Shown piece by piece: positions 37,519 to 45,119 of a stretch of 64,000 nucleotides of DNA; positions within the stretch are counted from its first letter, which is position 1, and every line of letters begins with the position of its first letter. Source of the DNA: Thermoflexus sp. GTDB taxonomy: Bacteria; Chloroflexota; Anaerolineae; Aggregatilineales; Aggregatilineaceae. The position numbers and the translations under genes were made by a program. The notes under the pieces were generated by a model. That model was not told the origin of the DNA and made no database searches. It worked only from the letters and a program-made list of their open reading frames with translations. The DNA is taken from positions 1-64,000 of the forward strand of contig DYGX01000007.1 in assembly GCA_020724465.1 (NCBI GenBank). Reading direction: 5' to 3'.

Positions 37519-39437
37519 GACGCCTCCTTACCCTGTTCGTGAACGTGCGGCAGCCGGAACGCCAGCGGCTGGTACGGCCGACCACCACCTTCGTAGAAGT
37601 TGCGGAAGAATTCAACGTAGTGCAGGCGCAAGCTCTGAATCGTCGGGCTGAACGCGCCCAGCACCAGGTTCAGCGCGTGCAGCAGCGCCGCGATGATCAC
37701 GCCGACGACCACACTGCCCACGGTGCCCGCGATCTCCCCGGCCACCAGCGCCAGATAGACTGACGACAGCCCAATCGCCGCGATACGGAGATAGGACAGC
37801 ACGTTGCCCACCAGCCCGATCATCTCAATCGGCGCCATTAACACGCCGATGCGCCCCAACGACGCGCCAAGCAGCACGGTCCCGATCACCAGCAGCGCCG
37901 CCGCCGGGGTGATCAGGCCATCCGGCAGCACTTCGACCAGCGCGCCGACTAGCAGAAAGAGCGCGATCAGCCCCAACAGGCGCCCGCCGCGCTCAAGGAG
38001 ATGGTGGCGGCTGCGCTGCCTGGCGCCTTCCCACAGCCCCAGAAGCAGCCCAAGCACCAGATGCATGCCCCCCACGCCGACCGACAGAGCGAGCAGGTCG
38101 AGCAGGTGATCTTCGCTCGCGCGGTCGAACAGAATGGCGTGCAGTCCGAAGGATTCCCCCAGCCTGCCGAAGAACTCGCCGAACAGCACGCCGAAGACAA
38201 TCGCCCATCCCGCGCCGTACGCCAGGACCGTCGTCAGGCTGTGCATCATCCCCGGCTTCAGGCGGCGGCGTACCAGAAACACCAGACCCAGCAACAGCGC
38301 CCCATAGCCGATATCGCCCAGCATCATCCCGAAAAAGATCGGCATGAACAGCGCCATCAGCCGCGATGGATCGAGCACATCGTAGCCGGGCAGACCGTAG
38401 AGCCGGACCAGCGCCTCGAAGGGACGAACCGGCGCAGGATTCGCCAGCAGGACCGGCGCGTGCCTGCGTTCCTCGGGCGTAACCGGCAACCGGATGATCT
38501 CGACGGCGTCACCCGCTCGCTCGTAAAGCGCGCGCTGCACCCGTTCAACTTCATCTTCAGGGGTCCAGCCCAGCAGCACGAAGGTCATGCCCGTCTCGCC
38601 CGCCGAGGCGATGACCTCGTAGGCGTCCAGCTCGTCTTGCAACCGGTCGCTCCACAGCAGCAGCCTGTCTTCCCAGCGCTGGGCCAGCGCCGCGAGGTCC
38701 TGCTCCACCTGGGCCAGACGCCCCGGCAGGGCGTTCAACTGCCGGCGCAATGCGGCGATCGCCGCATCCGGCGAGTCGGTGCTAAACTCGCGCGGGAGCC
38801 GCAGGCGCGAGACATCCTCGCGATCCAGCAGCGCATTGACCGGGTCGGCATAGGCGCGCGGAACCACGATCAGCATCGCGCAGAGTGCCTCGCCGACCGC
38901 AGCCGTCGCTGTTTCGGCGCGACCCTGCGTGATCCGGCCCACCTCGGACGCGATTAGAGTCAGCACGTCAGCGTGGCTGCGGCTGACGAGCAGCCCGAAC
39001 GACACGCTGTCGGGCTGGCGCGCCATGGGCGGAAAAACCGGCAGAAGCTGGCGCATGGTATCCTCAAAACGCGCCAGCAGCTCGCGTTCGGCGCGCAGGG
39101 CGTCCTGCTGGGCCTTCAGCACCCGAACCTGGGGAACCAGCTCCGCGATCCGGGCATAGATCACGTCCAGCGGTTCGACCGTCATCCCGGCAGGCGGGGC
39201 AGCCCGCCGCGCGATACCCAGCATATCGAGCAGCCCCTTGACCTGGGCGAAATGGCGGCTGATCTCTTCCTGCGCGCGGATCAGCGCGGCATCCACGCTC
39301 AGCGGTTGCAGCAGCAGTTCCGGCGCGTCGGCGGCGCGGTCGAGATGGACACATCCCAGCTCGCCCAGCGCCCGGATGACCGGCAACAGCGCCGGCTTGA
39401 GGCCGATGATCTGCACGCGCGCCATCTCACGGCTCAT
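37515..39437 (-). CDS. atpI: V/A-type ATPase subunit I (a)
   Basis: The 640-residue protein has a large cytoplasmic N-terminal half with coiled coils and a C-terminal half with about seven to eight membrane helices. It contains the MPIFFGMMLGDIGYG segment and the SYLRIAAIGLSSVYLALV helix whose Arg faces the ring glutamate. It forms the ion path at the ring interface. ATG 39437 is chosen; MARVQII at 39425 is an alternative. The N-terminus overlaps the coiled-coil gene by 11 bp. Confidence 0.93.
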   Translation of the reverse strand: MSREMARVQIIGLKPALLPVIRALGELGCVHLDRAADAPELLLQPLSVDAALIRAQEEISRHFAQVKGLLDMLGIARRAAPPAGMTVEPLDVIYARIAELVPQVRVLKAQQDALRAERELLARFEDTMRQLLPVFPPMARQPDSVSFGLLVSRSHADVLTLIASEVGRITQGRAETATAAVGEALCAMLIVVPRAYADPVNALLDREDVSRLRLPREFSTDSPDAAIAALRRQLNALPGRLAQVEQDLAALAQRWEDRLLLWSDRLQDELDAYEVIASAGETGMTFVLLGWTPEDEVERVQRALYERAGDAVEIIRLPVTPEERRHAPVLLANPAPVRPFEALVRLYGLPGYDVLDPSRLMALFMPIFFGMMLGDIGYGALLLGLVFLVRRRLKPGMMHSLTTVLAYGAGWAIVFGVLFGEFFGRLGESFGLHAILFDRASEDHLLDLLALSVGVGGMHLVLGLLLGLWEGARQRSRHHLLERGGRLLGLIALFLLVGALVEVLPDGLITPAAALLVIGTVLLGASLGRIGVLMAPIEMIGLVGNVLSYLRIAAIGLSSVYLALVAGEIAGTVGSVVVGVIIAALLHALNLVLGAFSPTIQSLRLHYVEFFRNFYEGGGRPYQPLAFRLPHVHEQGKEAS

Positions 39438-39783
39438 GAGCGCCCCCTTCCGGCGGCGGGGCGAGGACATAGCGCAGCGCGTCGTCGAGCATGTCCTGCG
39501 CGGACTGCTCCCATACCGGTCGCATCCGGGCGGTCAGTTCGCGCGCCCGCGCCACGATCTGCTGTGCCTCGGCCTCAGCATCGGCCAGCCGGGCTTGCGC
39601 CTCGGCGTCCCCATCCCGCCGCCCTCGCTCTGCCGCCTCGGCGCGGATCTGCTCGGCTCGCAAGCGCGCCTGGGCCACGCGCTGCGCGGCAGCCTCTTCC
39701 GCCGCACGGATCAACTCGGCCATCTCGCGCTCGGCACGGCGCACCTGCTCCAGCGCCGCCACACGCTCCGCTCTACCCTGCAC
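39427..39783 (-). CDS. V/A-type ATPase peripheral-stalk coiled coil (G/H-like)
   Basis: The 118-residue product is an almost continuous Ala/Glu/Arg-rich coiled coil from residue 5 to 95, as expected for the G/H partner of subunit E. It is the first clear ATPase gene, as in the Thermus-type order G-I-L-E-C-F-A-B-D. GTG 39783 follows GAGAGGA; a longer upstream frame has no coiled coil and is doubtful. Confidence 0.75.
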   Translation of the reverse strand: MQGRAERVAALEQVRRAEREMAELIRAAEEAAAQRVAQARLRAEQIRAEAAERGRRDGDAEAQARLADAEAEAQQIVARARELTARMRPVWEQSAQDMLDDALRYVLAPPPEGGAHEP

Positions 39784-40030
39784 GGCTGCATCCTCTCCCG
39801 GCCGGCCAGCACGGCCCCGCAGCGCACCCCAGCGCCGCACCGCCAGCAGAAACAACCCGGGCGCTGCGCACCGGAGGATCCGGCACGAGCGCCCGGGCAA
39901 AGATATCCCTGATCACCACATCATCCGGCACACGGCGATAGCGTGGACCATCGCACGGCAGTACAGTTCCCTCGTCGCACCGCAAGAGCGCGCCCGGAAA
40001 TCCCGCACGGGTCACGATATACCTGTCCAT
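39773..40030 (-). CDS. Hypothetical small protein before the ATPase operon
   Basis: An 85-residue frame begins MDRYIVTRAGFPGALLRCDEG and ends overlapping the coiled-coil gene by 11 bp. The first 50 residues look protein-like; the last 30 are Ala/Gly/Pro-rich. No family is recognised and the ribosome site is weak, so it may not be translated. Confidence 0.3.
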   Translation of the reverse strand: MDRYIVTRAGFPGALLRCDEGTVLPCDGPRYRRVPDDVVIRDIFARALVPDPPVRSARVVSAGGAALGCAAGPCWPAGRGCSRAG

Positions 40031-40213
40031 CACGCCACCGAGATCGTCACCGGACGATACGCGCACACACAGTAGGCTCCGGTTGGTCCCGGCGGTACAG
40101 TTTGTAATAAGAACCATGCACTCGCCGGACCAGCCGACTGTATTCAGTATACTATAGGTCACCGGCCCCGCGCTTGATTTTCGGCAAGCACACCCCTCAC
40201 CCCGGCGCCACAC

Positions 40214-40256
40214 TTGACAAAAGTCAAAGACTAGCCCCCGGCGCTCGTGATAAATT
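40214..40256 (+). promoter_or_regulatory. CRP/FNR-type promoter of the octahaem cytochrome operon
   Basis: A perfect 14-bp dyad TTGAC-AAAA-GTCAA (40214-40227) is followed 23 bp later by the -10-like TAAATT (40251-40256). The predicted start near 40263 puts the dyad centre at about -42, the class II position for FNR-type activators. There is no good -35 hexamer, as expected for an activated promoter. The rest of the gap 40031-40432 holds a TATACT on the minus strand (40146-40151), possibly part of the ATPase promoter, and nothing else I can support. Confidence 0.6.
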
Positions 40257-40432
40257 TCATTAAACGCAGGGGGCTGGCTCTGTCGTTATGCCAGCACACC
40301 TGCCGAGAGTATGCCGCGCGCACGATGGACAAAGCCTGCCAGCGCAAGCCGGCCAAAGAGCGGGGGACACCGTGCGAGCGCCGTGTACATGGTTTTCTTC
40401 GCGCGAGATCACTTGAATTTGAGGAGAAGCGC

Positions 40433-41368
40433 ATGCGCAAACTAAAGTGGCCACCCTGGCTGAAACTGCTGATGTGTGCCGCCATAGTCCTGGGTACGGC
40501 GCTGGCAGTTAACGCCGGCAGACCGGCTCAGGCTCAAGGGCCGGACGACATGCGGCCCATTACGGACTTCCCCGAAGTCATGGAAGCCTGGGCAGGCAGT
40601 CCGCACGGCAACACCTACGACCTGGGCAAGGGACCAAACACGTACTGCTCGCGCTGCCATTCGCCCCAAAACTGGGACCCGGCCGCGCGGCCCGGCCCGC
40701 CGCCCAACTGCGTCACCTGCAAGTTCCCGCAGGACCCTGAGCTGCGCATCGCCCCAACAATGGACTTCGTGGAAGAGGACGACTGGGTGGGCATCACCTG
40801 CTCGACCTGCCATGTGGTCGAGGGCGAGCTGATCGACACGACGTCGAACGCCTGGCTCAACCCGATCGCCATGGAATACGAGCCGGTCGCGCGGGCTAAC
40901 GACCTGTGCGGCAAGTGCCATACCAACTCGACCGGCGTGTCCGAGACCGGCGGGCGCGGCGTGAATCACGAGATCGTCCTGGGCGGCAGCGCTCACCGCA
41001 ACTGGGCCGCGACTATCGGTGTCCGTCGCCCTGACACCTGCACCGACTGCCACGACCCGCACACCCAGCAGCCGATGGGCTGCGTGGACTGCCACAGCGA
41101 TGTGCTCGACCTGGAGCCGCACGTCATTCACGGCCAGGCTGTGAGTTGCATCGCCTGCCACGACGCTTCGGGCGCAGATGTCGGTCCGCATCCGGACACC
41201 GGCATCTGGACCACCATCCTGACCGAAATGAGCCGGTCCGGCGAAATGACAACAACCGCGATCGTCTCGCACAGCGTCCAGTGGCTCGTCAACTGCGACA
41301 GATGCCACTTCGAGGGCAACCCGGCCGGCCTGACGGTGCGCGACGCGTCTGGCAACCCGGTCGAATAG
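40433..41368 (+). CDS. Secreted eight-haem c-type cytochrome with one CxxCK site
   Basis: The 311-residue protein has a signal peptide (cleavage near PAQAQ, residue 35) and eight haem motifs: CSRCH 72, CVTCK 93, CSTCH 123, CGKCH 159, CTDCH 203, CVDCH 217, CIACH 239 and CDRCH 288. Seven are CxxCH; the second ends in Lys. A Lys-ligated haem marks the active site of nitrite reductase NrfA and related octahaem enzymes, but this protein is shorter than characterised octahaem reductases (about 450-550 residues), and I do not recognise it as any of them. It acts outside the membrane. ATG 40433 follows GAGGAG. It is the first gene of a three-gene plus-strand group under the TTGAC-N4-GTCAA site. Confidence 0.88.
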   Translation: MRKLKWPPWLKLLMCAAIVLGTALAVNAGRPAQAQGPDDMRPITDFPEVMEAWAGSPHGNTYDLGKGPNTYCSRCHSPQNWDPAARPGPPPNCVTCKFPQDPELRIAPTMDFVEEDDWVGITCSTCHVVEGELIDTTSNAWLNPIAMEYEPVARANDLCGKCHTNSTGVSETGGRGVNHEIVLGGSAHRNWAATIGVRRPDTCTDCHDPHTQQPMGCVDCHSDVLDLEPHVIHGQAVSCIACHDASGADVGPHPDTGIWTTILTEMSRSGEMTTTAIVSHSVQWLVNCDRCHFEGNPAGLTVRDASGNPVE

Positions 41369-41438
41369 GCGGGCGCGCCGTGCTCACGACACGGTCTACC
41401 GCGCACGCTGCGCGCCAGACACAACGATGAACCTGGCG

Positions 41439-41468
41439 GTATGGTGAGAGTCGTCCCTCTCACCATAC
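41439..41468 (+). terminator. Perfect hairpin between the two octahaem cytochrome genes
   Basis: GTATGGTGAGAG (41439-41450) and CTCTCACCATAC (41457-41468) form a perfect 12-bp stem with a six-base loop. The flank TGTTCC is only weakly T-rich. It may be a partial terminator, a processing site or a stabilising stem that sets different levels of the two cytochromes. Confidence 0.6.
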
Positions 41469-41533
41469 TGTTCCAGACGGTTTGAGCAGTCCGGAAAAGT
41501 TCTGTTTCAGGCGAGCTAGATACAGAGAAACCA

Positions 41534-42451
41534 ATGAACCAGACTGAGCGCCAATCCACGGCAGCGGACCGCCTCGGCCCGATCCGCGATGCCGTGATCG
41601 CGATCGTCTTGATCGCACTGGGCTTCGCCATCGTCGCCCTCTACCAGATCGAGGCTGCCAACACCGAGCCGGTCAGCATCAGCCAGAATACCGGCGGCGC
41701 TGCGTCCCAACTGGTGCGCGGCGCGAGCGAGCAGGCGGACACAGAGGCAGCGCTCCCCGATACTCCGCTGGATAAGTGGCTGGCCGGGCCGCACGCTGAT
41801 ACATACGTGGTCGCCGACGACGGAACAAACAGCACCTGCAATCGGTGCCACGACCCGATCAACTATGTGCCTTCGATGGCCGACATGCCCGCAAGCTGCA
41901 CCGTCTGCAAGTTCGAGGTCAAGCCCCCGCCGCCGTTGATCGAGCAGGCCAACGCGCACTCGGTCGACTGCAAAGTCTGTCATCGCGTCGATCGCAGCGG
42001 GACTGTGCTGGCCGACGTGGTGTGGCTGGAAGTGGCGGCCATCGAGCAGTACGCCGACGTGTCGTCGGTTAACCAGCTATGCCAGTACTGCCATGCTGGC
42101 GCTGGGGTCCAGGGACACGCCGACATCCAGCTTGGCGGCGCGCACGCAGACCTGACCTGCACCGACTGTCACGACGCGCATATGATGACCGCCTCGTGCG
42201 GCGCGTCCGGCTGCCACGAGACGCTTGGCGAGACACCCGGCCACGACGCCGATCATGCCGGTGTCCACTGCGTCGCCTGTCACGACGCCAGCGGGATGGA
42301 CGTGGGACCGGATGAGTCGCGCGGGGGGCAGTGGGTGACCTTCGCCAGGGGCGATGCTGAAGACCCGTTCCCGCACCTGTCGCACATGCTGGCGCGCGAG
42401 GTGGCCTGCGACCGCTGCCATGTCGAAGGTCTTCCGGAGACAGACGAGTGA
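41534..42451 (+). CDS. Membrane-anchored eight-haem c-type cytochrome with one CxxCK site
   Basis: The 305-residue protein has an uncleaved N-terminal anchor helix (about 19-38) and eight haem motifs: CNRCH 102, CTVCK 122, CKVCH 146, CQYCH 183, CTDCH 209, CGASGCH 222 (a Cx4CH), CVACH 246 and CDRCH 292. The order, the Lys in motif 2 and the spacing parallel the preceding protein, and both share CHDASG.DVGP after haem 7 and CDRCH.EG at the C-terminus, so the two are paralogues. As the anchored partner it could pass electrons from the membrane to the soluble one. A weak AGAGAAA precedes the ATG. Confidence 0.85.
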   Translation: MNQTERQSTAADRLGPIRDAVIAIVLIALGFAIVALYQIEAANTEPVSISQNTGGAASQLVRGASEQADTEAALPDTPLDKWLAGPHADTYVVADDGTNSTCNRCHDPINYVPSMADMPASCTVCKFEVKPPPPLIEQANAHSVDCKVCHRVDRSGTVLADVVWLEVAAIEQYADVSSVNQLCQYCHAGAGVQGHADIQLGGAHADLTCTDCHDAHMMTASCGASGCHETLGETPGHDADHAGVHCVACHDASGMDVGPDESRGGQWVTFARGDAEDPFPHLSHMLAREVACDRCHVEGLPETDE

Positions 42452-42503
42452 GCAGGCAATCCCTCGCGTTTTTTGAAGCTGAAGAGTGTTGGAGCAGCGT
42501 CTC

Positions 42504-43193
42504 ATGAGTGTTAAATCAGCCCGCATCCTGTGGATCGTTGCCGTGGTGGCGATGGGCATGACGGCCGCGATGAACCTGTTCGGCGGCATCGGCACGGTCT
42601 GCGCGGCGTTCCTGACGGAGAACTTCCCGCCGATGCTCGTCCTGCTGGACTATCAGTGGCTCTACCAGCGCATGATGCTGATCACCATCGCGATCGGCAT
42701 CGCCGGTGTGTCGGCAACCTTCGCGCTGTTCCGGGGCGGGACCAACGCCTACCGTAACGCCGTGCTGGTTCTGATCGCCGGCGCGGTGCTGGGCGAGCTG
42801 CACGCCCGCGCCTCGCTGGAGCTGCGCGGCAAGATGGTCCCGGCCAACGTCAAGTTCTATCTGAACCTCTTTACGCTGATTCTGTTCCTGATCCTGGGCC
42901 TGCCGACGATCCGTCGCAAAATCGCGTTCTCGCAGCCGCGCGGCCGGGCCGAAGTCACCGCCGCCGGTGGAATGGCCGCTCTGATCGTCGGCCTGATGAT
43001 GCTGACCCTGCCGCTGTGGGTCGGGGATTCGCACACGCACGCGGGCACCGACTGGACCGACGTGCTCCAGCCGGGTCTGAGTCTGGTCGGGCTGGCGTTT
43101 GCGGCGGGCGGACTGGGCGTGTTCTTCAAGGCGGCGCTGACCGTGCTGCGCCGGCCGGACCCGGCTGCCACGCGCCAGCCGGCAGCGTCTTGA
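42504..43193 (+). CDS. Uncharacterised membrane protein of the haem module
   Basis: The 229-residue protein has about six hydrophobic segments (roughly 8-30, 45-70, 84-100, 118-135, 152-170 and 190-208), with one His in a loop (LGELHARASLE) and a His pair (DSHTHAGTD) between the last segments. No family is recognised. GGAGC precedes the ATG at 42504. It is 52 bp after the anchored cytochrome and the last gene before a strong convergent hairpin, so it is probably the membrane partner of the cytochromes. Confidence 0.75.
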   Translation: MSVKSARILWIVAVVAMGMTAAMNLFGGIGTVCAAFLTENFPPMLVLLDYQWLYQRMMLITIAIGIAGVSATFALFRGGTNAYRNAVLVLIAGAVLGELHARASLELRGKMVPANVKFYLNLFTLILFLILGLPTIRRKIAFSQPRGRAEVTAAGGMAALIVGLMMLTLPLWVGDSHTHAGTDWTDVLQPGLSLVGLAFAAGGLGVFFKAALTVLRRPDPAATRQPAAS

Positions 43194-43224
43194 CGCGCGC
43201 CGTCGCTCTCCGAACACACAAAGA

Positions 43225-43258
43225 CAGCCCGCCGGATTGAGTGTCGCCCGGCGGGCTG
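43225..43258. terminator. Bidirectional terminator-like hairpin
   Basis: CAGCCCGCCGG (43225-43235) and CCGGCGGGCTG (43248-43258) form a perfect 11-bp stem with a 12-base loop in the 90-bp gap between convergent genes. There is no T-tract on either side. Confidence 0.55.
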
Positions 43259-43283
43259 CTGGTTGCGCGTGTCGTGGCCCGGC

Positions 43284-44192
43284 TCAGGCGCCGAGGATGA
43301 TCAGGAGCATCGCCGTCAGCATATAGATCGACGCGAACTTGAAGATGCCGAAATTCAGCCGAGGCGAAGGGTACACCACACTCAGCGCGGTCAGCCCGGC
43401 CAGCGCCAACCCCAGACTGACGGTCGCGTACATGCAGTGCGCCTTTAGCTCGATGAGCCAGGCGGCGCACGCCATCGTCAGCACGGCCAGGATGGTTGAG
43501 ACGCTGATGATCAGCCGCGTGACGCGCTCCCCGTAGCGATTGGCGAAGGTGGGAACTCCCGCCCGCCGGTAGTCGGCAGCGTGCTTGATGCCATAGGTCA
43601 TGATGTGCGTGGGGATCCACAGCAGAACGGCCAGTGCCATCAGCAGGCCGATGTGCTCAATCTGGCCGGTGCCCAGCGTGCGCCCGGCCAGAATCGGCAT
43701 GCCGCCCGCGATCCCTCCCCAGATGATCGACCACGGCGTGCGCCGCTTGAGCCAGATGGTGTAGACCATGACGTCAAACGTCAGGCCGGCGCCCACCACC
43801 AGCCCGTACCAGGGCGCCAGCACCAACGCGCCGCCCACACCCAGCACGGACAGAGTCAGCCCGACCACCAGGGCTTCCCCAGGGGCAATGGCGCCTGAGG
43901 GCAGCGGGCGGCGCGCAGTGCGCTCCATCCGCGCGTCGATATCCCGGTCGTACACCATGTTCAGCACGGTGCTGCCGCTGATCGCCAGAAAGAGCGTGAC
44001 CAGCATCCCGATCAGAGTCGACCAGCGCTGCACCGGGCAGCACACACTGGCGAAGCCAGCCAGCCCGGTGATCAGCAGCAGCCCGGTCTGCAGGCTCTTG
44101 ATGAGCTGCCAGTAAAGCCGCAGCTTGATCCAAACCCTGGCTGGCGAGCTGTTCACATCGAGCTGCTCCACAACCACGCGTGTCCCTTGCAT
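43284..44192 (-). CDS. ctaB: Protohaem IX farnesyltransferase-like protein (CtaB family)
   Basis: The 302-residue UbiA-superfamily membrane prenyltransferase has the first Asp-rich motif NMVYDRDIDARMERTARRPLP (starting about residue 88) and the second region HAADYRRAGVPTFANRYG, both typical of haem O synthase. Eight to nine membrane helices are predicted. It would attach farnesyl to haem B to make haem O. No CtaA or cytochrome oxidase gene is present; the partner at 45116 may use haem O. The start codon directly abuts the stop of the SUMF1-like gene. Confidence 0.85.
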   Translation of the reverse strand: MQGTRVVVEQLDVNSSPARVWIKLRLYWQLIKSLQTGLLLITGLAGFASVCCPVQRWSTLIGMLVTLFLAISGSTVLNMVYDRDIDARMERTARRPLPSGAIAPGEALVVGLTLSVLGVGGALVLAPWYGLVVGAGLTFDVMVYTIWLKRRTPWSIIWGGIAGGMPILAGRTLGTGQIEHIGLLMALAVLLWIPTHIMTYGIKHAADYRRAGVPTFANRYGERVTRLIISVSTILAVLTMACAAWLIELKAHCMYATVSLGLALAGLTALSVVYPSPRLNFGIFKFASIYMLTAMLLIILGA

Positions 44193-45119
44193 TTAGTCAC
44201 CTGGCGCGGCGTCACGCGCGCAGCGGAAGCCGACGTTGGGGCTGGCATACTGTGGCGCGGCGTTGTTGCTGGCCCACACGCGCAGATAATGCTCGTATTC
44301 CGCCCGGCTGCCGCCACGCATATAGCGGTAGTGCTGCTTGTCTTTCACGTCGCCGGTCCATTCCCAGACGTTGCCGGCCATGTCGTACACGCCGTAGGGG
44401 CTGGGCGAATCCAGCGTCTCGTAGCCCTCGTAAGTTTTGCCGTTATAGAACCCGACCGGCGTCGTGTCGCCGTATTTGCCAAATATCTTTTCGAACAGAT
44501 CGCGGCTGCTGTAGTAGTTCGCGTTGTTGCGCGCGAGTTCGTAGCCCCACGGGAAGGGACGGCCATCGGTGCCGCGCGCCGCCTTCTCCCACTCGACCTC
44601 GGACGGCAGGCGCCAGCCGTAGTATTCGCAATATGCCCGCGCCCCGAACCACGTCACGTACACCGCCGGGTGATTGTGATAGCCCTCTTTGACGGTGAAT
44701 GTCTCGCCGTCGAAGCTCAGCCGCGTGCCGTCTTCATCCAGCGGGAACAGCGGCCAGTCGCCGGCGTCGATGCGCTCCTCGTGCCGGTAGCCATGGAACT
44801 CGTCGCCCGGGTAGTAGCCGACCAGGTCGGTGCCGTCCTCGCTGATGCGGATCGTGCCGTCGGACAGCGCCGCGTTGAGGAAATCCGCGAACTGCGCGTT
44901 GGTCACGTTGGTCACCATGATCTCGTAGTCATAGTCAACCGCCGTCACGTGCTCGTGCTGGCCCATCAAGAACTCGCCCGCGGGAACCAGTGCCCAGGCG
45001 TCCGGGTCAATGCCCGTCTCGACGACCAGCAACTCCGCCGCCTCTTGGCCGGAACAGGACGCCAGCAGCACCGCCGCCAGTGCCATCAGCAGCCCGATCA
45101 GGAAGCGTTTCGCCTTCAT
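44193..45119 (-). CDS. SUMF1/FGE-fold lipoprotein
   Basis: The 308-residue protein starts with a lipoprotein signal (LLASC; lipid Cys near residue 22). A formylglycine-generating-enzyme-like domain follows (ALVPAGEFLMGQ, WRLPSEVEWEKAARGTDGRPFPWG, GVYDMAGNVWEWTGD, RGGSR, SPNVGFRCARD). The paired cysteines that follow RGGS in true FGE are absent, so it is probably a binding or assembly factor, not a sulfatase activator. NirV proteins beside nitrite reductases share this fold, an interesting parallel. Its ATG overlaps the stop of the upstream membrane protein (ATGA). Confidence 0.85.
   Translation of the reverse strand: MKAKRFLIGLLMALAAVLLASCSGQEAAELLVVETGIDPDAWALVPAGEFLMGQHEHVTAVDYDYEIMVTNVTNAQFADFLNAALSDGTIRISEDGTDLVGYYPGDEFHGYRHEERIDAGDWPLFPLDEDGTRLSFDGETFTVKEGYHNHPAVYVTWFGARAYCEYYGWRLPSEVEWEKAARGTDGRPFPWGYELARNNANYYSSRDLFEKIFGKYGDTTPVGFYNGKTYEGYETLDSPSPYGVYDMAGNVWEWTGDVKDKQHYRYMRGGSRAEYEHYLRVWASNNAAPQYASPNVGFRCARDAAPGD

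Noticed and set aside
40433-42451. NrfA or octahaem tetrathionate/nitrite reductase for the cytochromes
   Set aside because: Lengths and haem spacing do not fit those enzymes. Only the CxxCK feature is shared, so no family name was given.
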